A stretch of 64,000 nt of DNA from Motiliproteus sp041586615 (GTDB lineage Bacteria; Pseudomonadota; Gammaproteobacteria; Pseudomonadales; Balneatricaceae). How positions within the stretch are numbered: the first letter of the stretch is position 1; every line of letters starts with the position of its first letter. Below the pieces are notes generated by a model. The model ran no database searches. It had not been told where the DNA came from and was given only the letters and a program-made list of their open reading frames with translations. The stretch covers positions 18,285-82,284 of the forward strand of contig JBFGZS010000011.1 of the NCBI GenBank assembly GCA_041586615.1. Reading direction: 5' to 3'. A program made the position numbers and the translations under genes. Shown here piece by piece: positions 27,841-36,037 of the stretch.

Positions 27841-28135
27841 AATGCTGCCCCAGTTCTGTCAAGAGCCCACACGGCGGATACCGTATCTAATCCATCATTT
27901 GTTACTGCTTTGAGGGCGTACTGCAAGCAGAAAAATCCCCAAAGAAAACAGGCGCAAGAAACTACCAGATAAGGGGGCGCTGCGCCAGCTTGTAGTGTAA
28001 TAAACTTGTGAACATTTTGCCTGGTTTGCGTTAGGGGTCTCTCTGTGGGGATATTCCAGGTGTAGGTTTGGCCGACGAAACGCGCCACAATGATCGATCT
28101 GGTCCTCTGGATTTATTAAGTAATAGGTTGTTTTT

Positions 28136-28855
28136 ATGCACTTTGATAAGCCCTTGCTGCCCGCTACGTTGGTTCGGCGCTATAAACGTTTTCTGGCGGA
28201 CGTCGTGCTGGAGGATGGCCGAGAAATGACACTACATTGCCCGAATACCGGCTCTATGCGCAATTGCAGCGAGCCTGGCTGGCGCATCTGGTATTCAGAA
28301 TCGGACAACCCAAAGCGCAAGTATCCCGGCACCTGGGAGCTGGTGGAGATAGCCGGTTCTTACCTGGCCTGTGTCAATACCGGGCGGGCCAACGCCTTGG
28401 TTGAGGAAGCGGTTCGCGAGGGGGTCATTCCTGCGCTCCAGGGCTATGCTCAGATTCGCCGGGAAGTTGCCTACGGTGCCGAGCGGAGCCGGATCGATCT
28501 GCTGCTGGAAGGTGATCAGGGGCGCTGCTATATCGAAGTCAAAAATGTCACGCTGCAGCGCGCGGGCACTGCGGGGGCGTTTCCGGATGCGGTCAGTGCC
28601 CGAGGCACGAAGCATTTACGCGAGCTGATGGCGGTCGTGGCGGCGGGGGATCGGGCTGTACTGCTATTTTGCGTTGCGCACACGGGGATAGAGACGGTGC
28701 AGGCTGCCGGCGATATCGATCCGCTTTATGCCCAAACCCTGCGCGCGGCGGTGGCCGCCGGCGTTGAGGTCTATGCCTGGCAAGTGGCGATGGATACCCG
28801 GGGAATGCGAATCGAGCGGGAAGTTCCCGTGTTCGTTAATAGCGCGCTCCGTTAA
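28136..28855 (+). CDS. sfsA: Sugar fermentation stimulation protein SfsA
   Basis: The 239-residue protein matches SfsA in length and motifs: RYKRFLADVVLEDG, LHCPNTGSM, YIEVKNVTL and FPDAVSARGTKHLREL. The family has an OB-fold plus a PD-(D/E)XK nuclease-like domain (the EVK is visible) and binds nucleic acid; its role is not settled. The neighbourhood (dksA/sfsA) is typical for gammaproteobacteria. Confidence 0.95.
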   Translation: MHFDKPLLPATLVRRYKRFLADVVLEDGREMTLHCPNTGSMRNCSEPGWRIWYSESDNPKRKYPGTWELVEIAGSYLACVNTGRANALVEEAVREGVIPALQGYAQIRREVAYGAERSRIDLLLEGDQGRCYIEVKNVTLQRAGTAGAFPDAVSARGTKHLRELMAVVAAGDRAVLLFCVAHTGIETVQAAGDIDPLYAQTLRAAVAAGVEVYAWQVAMDTRGMRIEREVPVFVNSALR

Positions 28856-29007
28856 GGGGAAAAGCACTATTGTCAGCGATCCGATGGACTGAGACAATCG
28901 CCTCAGAAATTAATACGAGCCGCGGCATGAATCAGCCGGTAAACTGGTCTGCTGTCTATTGCGGCGGTTCTCGTTCTGTAACACAGGCTATTTCAGAGGA
29001 TTCCTTA

Positions 29008-29553
29008 ATGGCGCATCACGCTAACGTTGAATTTAAACCCCTCTCAATTGCGGTTCTTACCGTTTCCGATACGCGCACGCTCGACAATGATACCTCCGGG
29101 CAGACGCTAATCGACCGCCTGCAGGCTGAAGGGCACCGGTTGGGTGATCGTGCGATTGTGATTGATGATATCTATCAGCTGCGCGCGCAATTGTCCGCCT
29201 GGATCGCCAACCCGGCCATTCATGCGGTATTAATCACCGGCGGCACCGGTTTTACCGCCAGAGACAGCACGCCGGAAGCGGTGGCGCCGCTGCTGGATAA
29301 GCAGATTCTTGGCTTCGGTGAGTTGTTTCGCCAAATTTCTCGTGAGCAGATCGGTTCCTCGACGGTTCAGTCCAGAGCGCTGGCAGGGGTCGCCAACCGG
29401 ACCGTGATTTTTTGTATGCCCGGCTCCACCGGCGCCTGCCGCACCGCGTGGGACGGGATCCTCAAAGAACAGCTGGATGCGCGCCACAAGCCGTGTAATT
29501 TTGTTGAGATGGTTTCTTTGAAGAGTGATGCCGACGAGGAGCACTGCGCATGA
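29008..29553 (+). CDS. moaB: Molybdenum cofactor protein MoaB
   Basis: The 181-residue product has the MoaB/MogA fold: LTVSDTRTLDNDTSGQ, ITGGTGFTARDSTPEAV, and FCMPGSTGACRTAWDGIL. MoaB-type proteins adenylylate molybdopterin before metal insertion or assist MogA. The frame is open further up (28870), but ATG 29008 has an AGAGGA site seven bases before it and the expected N-terminus. Its stop overlaps moeA by four bases (ATGA). Confidence 0.93.
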   Translation: MAHHANVEFKPLSIAVLTVSDTRTLDNDTSGQTLIDRLQAEGHRLGDRAIVIDDIYQLRAQLSAWIANPAIHAVLITGGTGFTARDSTPEAVAPLLDKQILGFGELFRQISREQIGSSTVQSRALAGVANRTVIFCMPGSTGACRTAWDGILKEQLDARHKPCNFVEMVSLKSDADEEHCA

Positions 29554-30779
29554 CTGACTGTTGTGGACAGCCCGGACTGATCCCTTTTGAGCAGGCGTTG
29601 CAGCGTATGCTGGATAGCGCATGCGTGTCTGCGCCCATCGAGCTTGTTCCGGTCGCGGAGACGTTTAACCGGGTGCTGGCGCAAGATCAGCGTTCTGAGC
29701 TTGATGTGCCGCCGTCGGATAACAGTGCGATGGACGGGTACGCGTTGTGCTGGGCCGATTGGCAAAAGGATCCGCAGCAGCGTTTTGTGGTGAGTCAGCG
29801 GATACCGGCGGGCAGTGTGGCTCAGCCTTTGGTGCCCGGAACACTGGCGCGTATTTTTACCGGCGCACCGATTCCACCAGGGGCGGACACGGTGATTATG
29901 CAGGAAAACTGTGTTGTCGACGATGACCGCGTCGTCATCTCCGGGACGGTAAATCAGGGCCAGCATCTGCGCATGCGGGGCCAGGATATCCAGCAGGGTG
30001 ACGTGGTCGTGGCGGCAGGAACACGGTTGCAACCTCAGCATATGGGGGTGTTGGCCAGTATTGGCGTTGCGAATGTGCCTTGTTATCGACGCTTGAAGGT
30101 GGCTGTCTTATCGACGGGCGATGAACTGGCTGATCCGGGAACCGTGCTAAGGGATGGGCAGATTTACAATTCCAATCGCTATACCCTCGCAGGATTAGTA
30201 GCCCGACTGGGGTTTGAGCTGGTCGATTTGGGGGTCGTTGCCGATACCCGCCAGGCCACCGAGGCGGCACTGCTGCACGCGGCCAAGGAAGCGGACTGCA
30301 TTATTTCCAGTGGCGGGGTATCCGTCGGTGAGGAAGACCATGTCAAGCATGCGGTCGAAGCACTCGGTACGCTGACCATGTGGAAGCTGGCACTCAAGCC
30401 GGGCAAACCCGTGGCGTTTGGCTCTATCGCTACGACGCCCTTTATTGGCTTGCCGGGTAATCCTGTCTCCACGCTGATGGGGTTTCAGGTATTGGCACGG
30501 CCCTTTTTGCTGCGCCTGCAGGGGATGAACGATGTGCTGCCTCGCAGCGTGACGGCGCCGATCGATTACACACTGTCCAAACCACAGCAGCGCCAGGAGT
30601 TTATGCGCGCCAGGTTGGTTGAGCGTGATGGCCAGACATGGGTGGAGACGTTTGGCAATCAAAGTTCCGGCGTGCTGACCTCCGCATGCTGGGCGGAAGG
30701 CTATGCCGTTATTCCCGCAGGCTGCACGGTTGCCCCCGGCGATTTGGTCCGTTTTATCGCATTCAGTGCATTAGGCTGA
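29550..30779 (+). CDS. moeA: Molybdopterin molybdenumtransferase MoeA
   Basis: The 409-residue protein inserts molybdate into adenylylated molybdopterin. Motifs include VPPSDNSAMDGYAL, GTLARIFTGAPIPPGADTV, VLSTGDEL, SSGGVSVGEEDHVK and GLPGNPVSTLM. Full length and intact. It overlaps moaB, forming a two-gene Moco operon; the cofactor would serve molybdenum oxidoreductases not encoded in this window. Confidence 0.95.
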   Translation: MTDCCGQPGLIPFEQALQRMLDSACVSAPIELVPVAETFNRVLAQDQRSELDVPPSDNSAMDGYALCWADWQKDPQQRFVVSQRIPAGSVAQPLVPGTLARIFTGAPIPPGADTVIMQENCVVDDDRVVISGTVNQGQHLRMRGQDIQQGDVVVAAGTRLQPQHMGVLASIGVANVPCYRRLKVAVLSTGDELADPGTVLRDGQIYNSNRYTLAGLVARLGFELVDLGVVADTRQATEAALLHAAKEADCIISSGGVSVGEEDHVKHAVEALGTLTMWKLALKPGKPVAFGSIATTPFIGLPGNPVSTLMGFQVLARPFLLRLQGMNDVLPRSVTAPIDYTLSKPQQRQEFMRARLVERDGQTWVETFGNQSSGVLTSACWAEGYAVIPAGCTVAPGDLVRFIAFSALG

Positions 30780-30824
30780 AGGCGGGCTGCGTTGACTAGT
30801 CTTTAGGTGTTTGACCATACAAAG

Positions 30825-30856
30825 GCGTTAGAATAAAACACATCTTATTCTAGCGC
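30825..30856. promoter_or_regulatory. Inverted repeat after moeA
   Basis: The arms GCGTTAGAATAA and TTATTCTAGCGC (one mismatch) enclose an 8-base loop. The dyad lies 45 bp after the moeA stop and 39 bp before the next gene. It could be an operator or a transcript end; there is no T-tract. Confidence 0.5.
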
Positions 30857-30894
30857 TTGAACGCTGACGATCTGGGTTTGAGTGGAAAGGGATT

Positions 30895-31251
30895 ATGCTA
30901 TTGAAACAACTGATTGGGCTGTTTGCCTTGATGTGTGCTCTCTGTGGAGGGGTACAGGCACAGGAACAAGATACCATTTCCGATGCGGAGATGGCGCTGG
31001 GGTATTATTTACCGCTGGCGGAGCATGGTGAACCTTATGCGCAGTTGACGATTGCGGAAATTTATTTTGAGGGGCGAGGGATCGAACAGGATCTGGTCAA
31101 GTCTTATGCCTGGCTGTACGTTGCCTTTGGTCAGGGCGTTAGCGAGGCGGGGCCGATCATGGATCATGTTTACGGTAAAATGGGTGCCGAGCAGCGCCGG
31201 GAAGGCCTGGCTATGGGCAAGCAGTTTCTTCAGCGCTACAGCCAGCAATAA
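30895..31251 (+). CDS. Exported Sel1-like repeat protein
   Basis: The 118-residue product has a signal peptide (to about residue 22, ...GGVQAQ) and then one to two Sel1/TPR-type helical repeats (AEHGEPYAQLTIAEIYFEGRGIEQDLVKSYAWLYVAF). Such small periplasmic Sel1 proteins often act as interaction modules, but no partner is apparent here. ATG 30895 follows a GGAAAGGG site. Single gene. Confidence 0.75.
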   Translation: MLLKQLIGLFALMCALCGGVQAQEQDTISDAEMALGYYLPLAEHGEPYAQLTIAEIYFEGRGIEQDLVKSYAWLYVAFGQGVSEAGPIMDHVYGKMGAEQRREGLAMGKQFLQRYSQQ

Positions 31252-31391
31252 TCGCCACATGGCGATACGGCTAGACAGGCTGGCTGACAATCGGCCGGGT
31301 TAGCTGTTACATATTTATACCGTAACCGCATCATGCAACTGAATACTGTAACCGTAGTCACCGGTTAGAGACCTGTTCGAGGGGCCTTATT

Positions 31392-31748
31392 ATGGCGCAT
31401 CGTATTCTTCGTCCTGGCGTACGCGCTAATTATCTCGTGGTGCGCAAGCTGCGGCTTGTGCACCACGAGGGGGCCGAACAAGGGGGTTTTGGGGGCGCAT
31501 TGCAGGCCTTGTTGGGCTTTAATCGCTGTGAATTCAACGGTACGACATTGCGCCTGGAATACGATGCCAGTCAGTTGCATATTTCTACCGTGCTGGCCGC
31601 CCTGGCACCGTTTAATCTACGGAGTAAGCGGGGGCGTTTCGACCGGTTTCGGTTGAGCTGGTACCACTATGCGGATAGCAACGCCTACGCGAATGCCCGG
31701 GATACGGGCAACAGTGCCTGTAGCCAGTCACCACTCCGTTTTCGCTAA
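31392..31748 (+). CDS. Hypothetical 118-residue protein
   Basis: Not recognised. The central part (CEFNGTTLRLEYDASQLHISTVLAAL) has the strand-helix look of a small heavy-metal-associated or ferredoxin-like fold, but no CxxC is present. A basic segment (RSKRGRFDRFRLSWYHYAD) and a polar tail follow. Codon use resembles that of the neighbours and the ATG is reasonable, so it is probably real. Function unknown. Confidence 0.5.
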   Translation: MAHRILRPGVRANYLVVRKLRLVHHEGAEQGGFGGALQALLGFNRCEFNGTTLRLEYDASQLHISTVLAALAPFNLRSKRGRFDRFRLSWYHYADSNAYANARDTGNSACSQSPLRFR

Positions 31749-31848
31749 TGTCAGTTTTGCTTGCCAAGGGCTGCGTTAGTGCTGCGTATTCTTTAAATAT
31801 TCGGACATCATTTCCCGTAGATACCCTCTGCCGTTGTGGACTATAGCG

Positions 31849-31957
31849 CCGCAGGCGTCCGCCTGCGGGCGGTTGGGTTCAGGGATACACCGATATCGCC
31901 TACAGACACGCTCCTGCAATGGATAACCCACTCCCGTAGGAGCCTGTCTGCAGGCGA
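31849..31957. repeat. REP/BIME-like palindromic elements
   Basis: CCGCAGGCG-TC-CGCCTGCGG (31849-31868) is a perfect stem. Arms at 31896-31915 and 31938-31957 (TCGCCTaCAGACAcGCTCCT against the complement of AGGAGCCTGTCTGCAGGCGA) match at 18 of 20 positions. The GTAGGAGC...GCAGGCGA wording is like the REP sequences of many pseudomonads and their relatives. Confidence 0.65.
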
Positions 31958-32040
31958 AGCCCCTCGCCGCTGCTGAAATCGTTGGCTGCGTTTTTATAAC
32001 GATAGCCTTTCCCCAGCGTCGTATTTCCTCTTGTTCGGGA

Positions 32041-32054
32041 TTGATCCGGATCAA
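32041..32054 (+). promoter_or_regulatory. FNR/Anr box upstream of ubiUV
   Basis: TTGATCCGGATCAA is a perfect palindrome and an exact match to TTGAT-N4-ATCAA. If it is centred at -41.5, transcription would start near 32089, about 100 bp before ubiU. Anaerobic induction fits the O2-independent role of UbiUV. Confidence 0.8.
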
Positions 32055-32189
32055 GACGCTTAACCTTGTTTCTGTTAAGGTTGTCGGTTTGTTATCACCG
32101 TCAAATGGCGCGTGCAATCTTGGATCGAGTTTCTGCTGTCGTCCCCCTCCCGGGTGCGTACAGTACGAATGTTACAGCAGGTGTTCAGT

Positions 32190-33188
32190 ATGGAATTAGT
32201 GTGTCCGGCGGGTAATCTGCCGTCGTTGAAGGCCGCCGTCGATAACGGCGCGGATGCGGTGTATATCGGTTTCAAGGATGATACCAATGCACGCCATTTT
32301 GCCGGTCTTAATTTCAATGATAAAAAAGCCCACAAAGCGTTAGATTATGCGCGCAATAAAGGGGTTAAGGTCTTCGTCGCGATCAATACTTACCCACAAC
32401 CATCCGGGTGGAGCCGCTGGCAGGCGGCGATTGATCTGGCTGCCGACCTGCAGGTTGATGCCCTGATCGCCGCAGATATGGGTGTGCTGGGTTATGCGGC
32501 TGATACGCACCCGCAGCTGGGTTTACATTTGTCCGTACAGGGCTCGGCCACCAACTATGAAAGTTTGAGCTTCTATCACAACAACTTTGGTATCAAGCGT
32601 GCGGTTCTGCCGCGGGTGTTGTCTATGGCGCAGGTGCGCCAGGTGGCCGCGTATAGTCCGGTTGAGCTGGAAGTCTTTGCCTTCGGCAGCCTGTGCATTA
32701 TGGTTGAAGGCCGTTGCTACCTGTCTTCCTATGTGACGGATCAATCGCCGAATACCTGCGGAGCGTGCTCGCCTGCCCATGCTGTTCGTTGGGACGAAAA
32801 ATCCGACGGTTCCCTGGAAACCCGTCTAAATGATGTCTTGGTTGATCGTTATGAACCGGGTGAAAAGGCGGGTTACCCCACGCTGTGCAAAGGACGCTTT
32901 CAGGTGGGGGGCAGTACGTTCCACGCTCTGGAAGAGCCTACCAGTTTGAATACGCTGGAATTGCTGCCGCAGTTGCAGGAAGTTGGGGTCTCGGCGGTTA
33001 AAATTGAAGGACGGCAACGCAGTCCGGCCTACGTTGAGCAGGTCGTGGGTGTATGGCGGCAGGCCTTGGATGCATTTGCTGCCAACCCGCAAAACTATGC
33101 CGCCAAGCCCGAATGGATGGCGACACTGGATAACGTCTCCGAAGGCTCACAAACCACGCTAGGTGCCTATTCACGCCCTTGGCAGTAA
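32190..33188 (+). CDS. ubiU: UbiU, O2-independent ubiquinone hydroxylation subunit
   Basis: This 332-residue U32-peptidase-family protein has the four Cys known as 4Fe-4S ligands in E. coli UbiU: here C169, C176, C193 and C233 (GSLCIMVEGRCYLSS, NTCGAC, TLCKGRF). UbiU and UbiV form the hydroxylase complex that makes ubiquinone without oxygen, using prephenate as O donor. The frame is open to 32112, but MELVCPAGN at 32190 is the family start. It precedes ubiV by 39 bp; an FNR box lies upstream. Confidence 0.94.
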   Translation: MELVCPAGNLPSLKAAVDNGADAVYIGFKDDTNARHFAGLNFNDKKAHKALDYARNKGVKVFVAINTYPQPSGWSRWQAAIDLAADLQVDALIAADMGVLGYAADTHPQLGLHLSVQGSATNYESLSFYHNNFGIKRAVLPRVLSMAQVRQVAAYSPVELEVFAFGSLCIMVEGRCYLSSYVTDQSPNTCGACSPAHAVRWDEKSDGSLETRLNDVLVDRYEPGEKAGYPTLCKGRFQVGGSTFHALEEPTSLNTLELLPQLQEVGVSAVKIEGRQRSPAYVEQVVGVWRQALDAFAANPQNYAAKPEWMATLDNVSEGSQTTLGAYSRPWQ

Positions 33189-33227
33189 GTGGCAGCGTTA
33201 GCAACAGGTTATGAGGAATGACAGGTA

Positions 33228-34124
33228 ATGATGAAACTATCTCTGGGCGCGACACTGTTTTTCTGGCCACGCCAGACTATTTACGATTTTTATCAGGAAA
33301 TGGCCGAACAGCCGCTGGATATTATTTATCTGGGGGAGACCGTCTGCTCCAAGCGCCGTGAACTGAAAACGCAGGACTGGATTGATCTGGCACAGCAGTT
33401 GAATCGCGATAGCGGTAAACAGATCGTGCTCTCTTCGCTGGCGCTGCTGGAGGCTGAGTCGGAATTGAAAACCTTGCGCCGGCTGTGCGATAACGGCGAC
33501 CTGATGATCGAAGCGAACGACATGGCGGGCATCCAATTGATGGCCGATAAAGGGCTGCCTTTTGTGGCGGGTACCTCGATCAATATTTACAATGCGCGTA
33601 CCTTGAAAACCCTGCATAAGAGCGGCATGCAGCGTTGGGTGATGCCGGTTGAGCTGTCCGGTGCCACCTTGGCTGATATCCTGAGTGATGCCCAGGCGAT
33701 GGGCTTCGGTGATGGACTGGAAACGGAAGTCTTCAGTTACGGCTATCTGCCGCTGGCCTATTCGGCGCGTTGTTTTACGGCGCGTTCACGCAACTTGCCG
33801 AAGGATAACTGTCAGCTGGTTTGCCGTGACTATCCCGAAGGGTTGCCCCTGGCGAGTCAGGAAGAACAGGAAGTGTTTGTTATCAATGGTGTTCAAACGC
33901 TATCGGGACAAGTTTATAACCTGCTGCCCGAGTGCGCTGAAATGGCGAAAATGGGTGTCGATGTCGTGCGCCTTAGTCCGCAGCACGCGGGTATGCGTGG
34001 CGTTATTCAGCAGTTTCGTGACCAGTTGAGCGGTAATGGCACGCAGATTCCCGCGATCCCCAGCGACGCGGTGAATGGTTATTGGTACCAGAGCGCCGGC
34101 CTGGTTAATACCCATCGGCAGTAA
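33228..34124 (+). CDS. ubiV: UbiV, O2-independent ubiquinone hydroxylation subunit
   Basis: This 298-residue U32 homologue has conserved Cys in GETVCSKRRE (residue 40) and in SARCFTARSRNLPKDNCQLVCRDYP, corresponding to the four cluster ligands of E. coli UbiV. It pairs with UbiU. ATG 33228 was used; the next codon is also ATG. It is followed by a strong bidirectional terminator. Confidence 0.94.
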   Translation: MMKLSLGATLFFWPRQTIYDFYQEMAEQPLDIIYLGETVCSKRRELKTQDWIDLAQQLNRDSGKQIVLSSLALLEAESELKTLRRLCDNGDLMIEANDMAGIQLMADKGLPFVAGTSINIYNARTLKTLHKSGMQRWVMPVELSGATLADILSDAQAMGFGDGLETEVFSYGYLPLAYSARCFTARSRNLPKDNCQLVCRDYPEGLPLASQEEQEVFVINGVQTLSGQVYNLLPECAEMAKMGVDVVRLSPQHAGMRGVIQQFRDQLSGNGTQIPAIPSDAVNGYWYQSAGLVNTHRQ

Positions 34125-34138
34125 CCGCGCTTTTCTTT

Positions 34139-34181
34139 GCGCCACAAAAAAACCGGCTAATCACCGGTTTTTTTGTGGCGC
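34139..34181. terminator. Bidirectional terminator after ubiV
   Basis: A long perfect stem, GCGCCACAAAAAAACCGG with its complement, closes a CTAATCA loop, with A and T tracts inside the arms. It ends ubiUV and the convergent ubiT transcript. Confidence 0.92.
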
Positions 34182-34184
34182 AAA

Positions 34185-34253
34185 GGTTTCTCTTGTTTAC
34201 CGCTAACGGCTTCTCTTATTTATCGCTAACGGCTTCTCTCGTTTACCGCTAAA
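34185..34253. repeat. Three 23-bp tandem repeats
   Basis: Units at 34185, 34208 and 34231 share GGCTTCTCTTGTTTACCGCTAAC with one to four changes. They sit between the terminator and the ubiT stop. Confidence 0.9.
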
Positions 34254-34256
34254 CCC

Positions 34257-34790
34257 TCAGAACAACCGGTTTAGCAAGCCTGATCCACGCGTCAGTACGA
34301 GTTTGACCAGTGGGGGCAGTGAGTCATGGTCAACGCCGTCCATCAGGTTTTTGACCTCCAGTCCGATCTCTGTATCACCTTCAATCATCAGGCGGCGCTG
34401 AAAGAACAGTGTGTCGGGGTCTTCGGCGCGGGTCGCCAGTAGCATGAACTCCTTGAGGTTGCCGCGGATAGCGGCATTGGAAACTTCGTCGGCGCTAACG
34501 ATCAGCCCTTCTTCTTCAGAGTAACTGAAGAACCAGCTCAGCCCCAGGTCCGTAATTTCGACTTTCATCCAGTGACCCTGGAGGAATTCGAAATCGCCAT
34601 CTTCGAGGGGCTCCTGAAAGGCGCGCTCTAGCACTTTGGTTAGCACGCTGCGCTGAATGTTCAACGGTGCTTTACTGACGGTGCGCAGAACCTGCAGAGG
34701 AAGACGCTTCAAGGCCTGCTTGGGGGAAGGCAAAACCGGAAGCCCTGCCGGTAATGCCGGGACCGGTAGGGTGGGCAGTTTGAGTAACAT
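34257..34790 (-). CDS. ubiT: UbiT, SCP2-domain accessory factor for anaerobic ubiquinone synthesis
   Basis: The 177-residue protein has an N-terminal Pro-rich stretch and an SCP2 lipid-binding domain (about 60-165, with AIRGNLKEFMLLATRAEDPDTLFFQRRLMIEGDTEIGLEVKN as the core). UbiT binds hydrophobic ubiquinone intermediates for UbiUV. Convergent placement next to ubiUV supports this. It is divergent from the first cytochrome gene, 190 bp away. Confidence 0.92.
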   Translation of the reverse strand: MLLKLPTLPVPALPAGLPVLPSPKQALKRLPLQVLRTVSKAPLNIQRSVLTKVLERAFQEPLEDGDFEFLQGHWMKVEITDLGLSWFFSYSEEEGLIVSADEVSNAAIRGNLKEFMLLATRAEDPDTLFFQRRLMIEGDTEIGLEVKNLMDGVDHDSLPPLVKLVLTRGSGLLNRLF

Positions 34791-34979
34791 GACATTTACC
34801 TGATCGAAATAAAGGTCATTATGCCACAGCTGCTAACGTGTTTAACCTTGTCTTGGCGCAATTTAATCGCAATCTTTCACGCGAAGGCAGGGTCATAAGA
34901 GCTTCAGGGGTTGCCGGTGGTTGGTTGGTGGAACAGAATACGGGGTTGAGAGTAGCGGGTATGGGGCTGAGATAACCAC

Positions 34980-35615
34980 GTGGGAAAAAGAAATAATCAC
35001 GGGCGTTGGTATATTGCCATTGCGCTTTTATTCGCGGGGCAGACGGCCTCTTGGGCGGCTGATGGCGTCAGTGCGCATCGCTGGTCGTGGGAACCGTTGG
35101 CTAATGATGGATTGCATGATCCCTCAAATCCGGCCTTGTCGGAACTGCAGCAGCCGGGTGAAGCATTTGCGGGTTTCCCGAATGATTTCCCTAAAATTGG
35201 CAACCAGGTTGATTGGGTGCGAGCCCTGGAGTCGGGTGTGATATTGCCCAGGACTAATATTTTTCCGGATACCAGCATCGACGTGCTCGATCTGGATATT
35301 ATTATGGAGCAGACCTCCCAGATGCCGATGGTGCGTTTTCCGCATCGGGCCCATACCCAGTGGCTCGATTGTGTGAATTGCCATGATGAGCTGTTTAAGA
35401 AAAAGGCCGGCGCAAATCCTGTCAATATGTTTGCCATTCTTTCGGGCGAATTTTGCGGTCGCTGCCATGGTGCGGTGGCGTTTCCCCTGACCGAATGCCG
35501 GCGTTGTCACAGCGAGCCGCGCAAAAACTTTACCGGTGAATTCGGAGCCCAGAAAAATAAAGGCAGAATTTTCCCTCCCGTGATGGAGATGAAAGATTTG
35601 GGTATTAATCAGTGA
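34980..35615 (+). CDS. Triheme c7-type cytochrome, periplasmic
   Basis: The 211-residue product has a signal peptide (to about SWA/ADG) and three CXXCH motifs (CVNCH, CGRCH, CRRCH). They lie in the c7-like order FPHRAHTQWLDCVNCHDELF, GEFCGRCHG and CRRCHSE. Extra His near the motifs could be sixth ligands. The N-terminal part (NDGLHDPSNPALSELQQP) also occurs in the cytochrome at 47550, so they are paralogues. GTG 34980 is the furthest possible start. It begins a run of overlapping or close genes to 37255. Role: soluble electron carrier, inferred. Confidence 0.85.
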   Translation: MGKRNNHGRWYIAIALLFAGQTASWAADGVSAHRWSWEPLANDGLHDPSNPALSELQQPGEAFAGFPNDFPKIGNQVDWVRALESGVILPRTNIFPDTSIDVLDLDIIMEQTSQMPMVRFPHRAHTQWLDCVNCHDELFKKKAGANPVNMFAILSGEFCGRCHGAVAFPLTECRRCHSEPRKNFTGEFGAQKNKGRIFPPVMEMKDLGINQ

Positions 35616-36019
35616 GTCAAAGGAAGGCTGTGAGAGCGAATATCACCCACATATGGTGTCATCTTGGTCTTGTCTTGACGCTGGGCGCCATGGCGTTACC
35701 GGCGCAGGCTGAGTATGGCGACGTTGTTTTGAATAAGTATGCCGAAAAAAATGGCATGCGGCCGGTTATCTATCCCCACTGGTTTCACCGTATACGCTTT
35801 CGTTGCAAGGTATGCCATGGCGAATTGGGCTTTAAGATGCGTGCCGGAAGTAATGATATTACCATGGGTAAAATCGTCGACGGCCAGTACTGTGGCATGT
35901 GTCACAACGGCGAAATTGCCTGGAATGTTGAATTTTGTGACCGTTGTCATTCGGGGCTGCCCGGCCTGAAGACTAAGATCCACGGCGGTCATTCAACCGG
36001 TGGGCCCGGTGGCTGGTAG
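35612..36019 (+). CDS. Small triheme c7-type cytochrome
   Basis: The 135-residue protein has a signal peptide (cleavage near AQA-EYG) and three heme motifs: CKVCH, CGMCH and CDRCH. It is a minimal c7-like carrier; a Gly-rich tail (HGGHSTGGPGGW) closes it. The GTG start overlaps the upstream cytochrome stop by four bases, so the pair is coupled. It is a third member of the same family as the 34980 and 47550 products. Confidence 0.85.
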   Translation: MSQRKAVRANITHIWCHLGLVLTLGAMALPAQAEYGDVVLNKYAEKNGMRPVIYPHWFHRIRFRCKVCHGELGFKMRAGSNDITMGKIVDGQYCGMCHNGEIAWNVEFCDRCHSGLPGLKTKIHGGHSTGGPGGW

Positions 36020-36037
36020 GGCGAGAGGAGAAAACAC

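Larger units (their letters stand above)
31749..32189. other. Intergenic region with REP-like palindromes and an FNR box
   Basis: No gene is visible. The stretch holds a 9-bp stem hairpin at 31849-31868, a 20-bp imperfect inverted repeat at 31896-31957 and an FNR box at 32041-32054. It forms the promoter region of ubiU-ubiV. Confidence 0.6.

Noticed and set aside
34796..34812. FNR-like site upstream of ubiT
   Set aside because: Two mismatches (TTTAT and ATCAG) and within 25 bases of the start codon, so not in a position to activate.
34921..35241. Alternative frame overlapping the first cytochrome
   Set aside because: Different frame from the CXXCH motifs and lacks a signal peptide.
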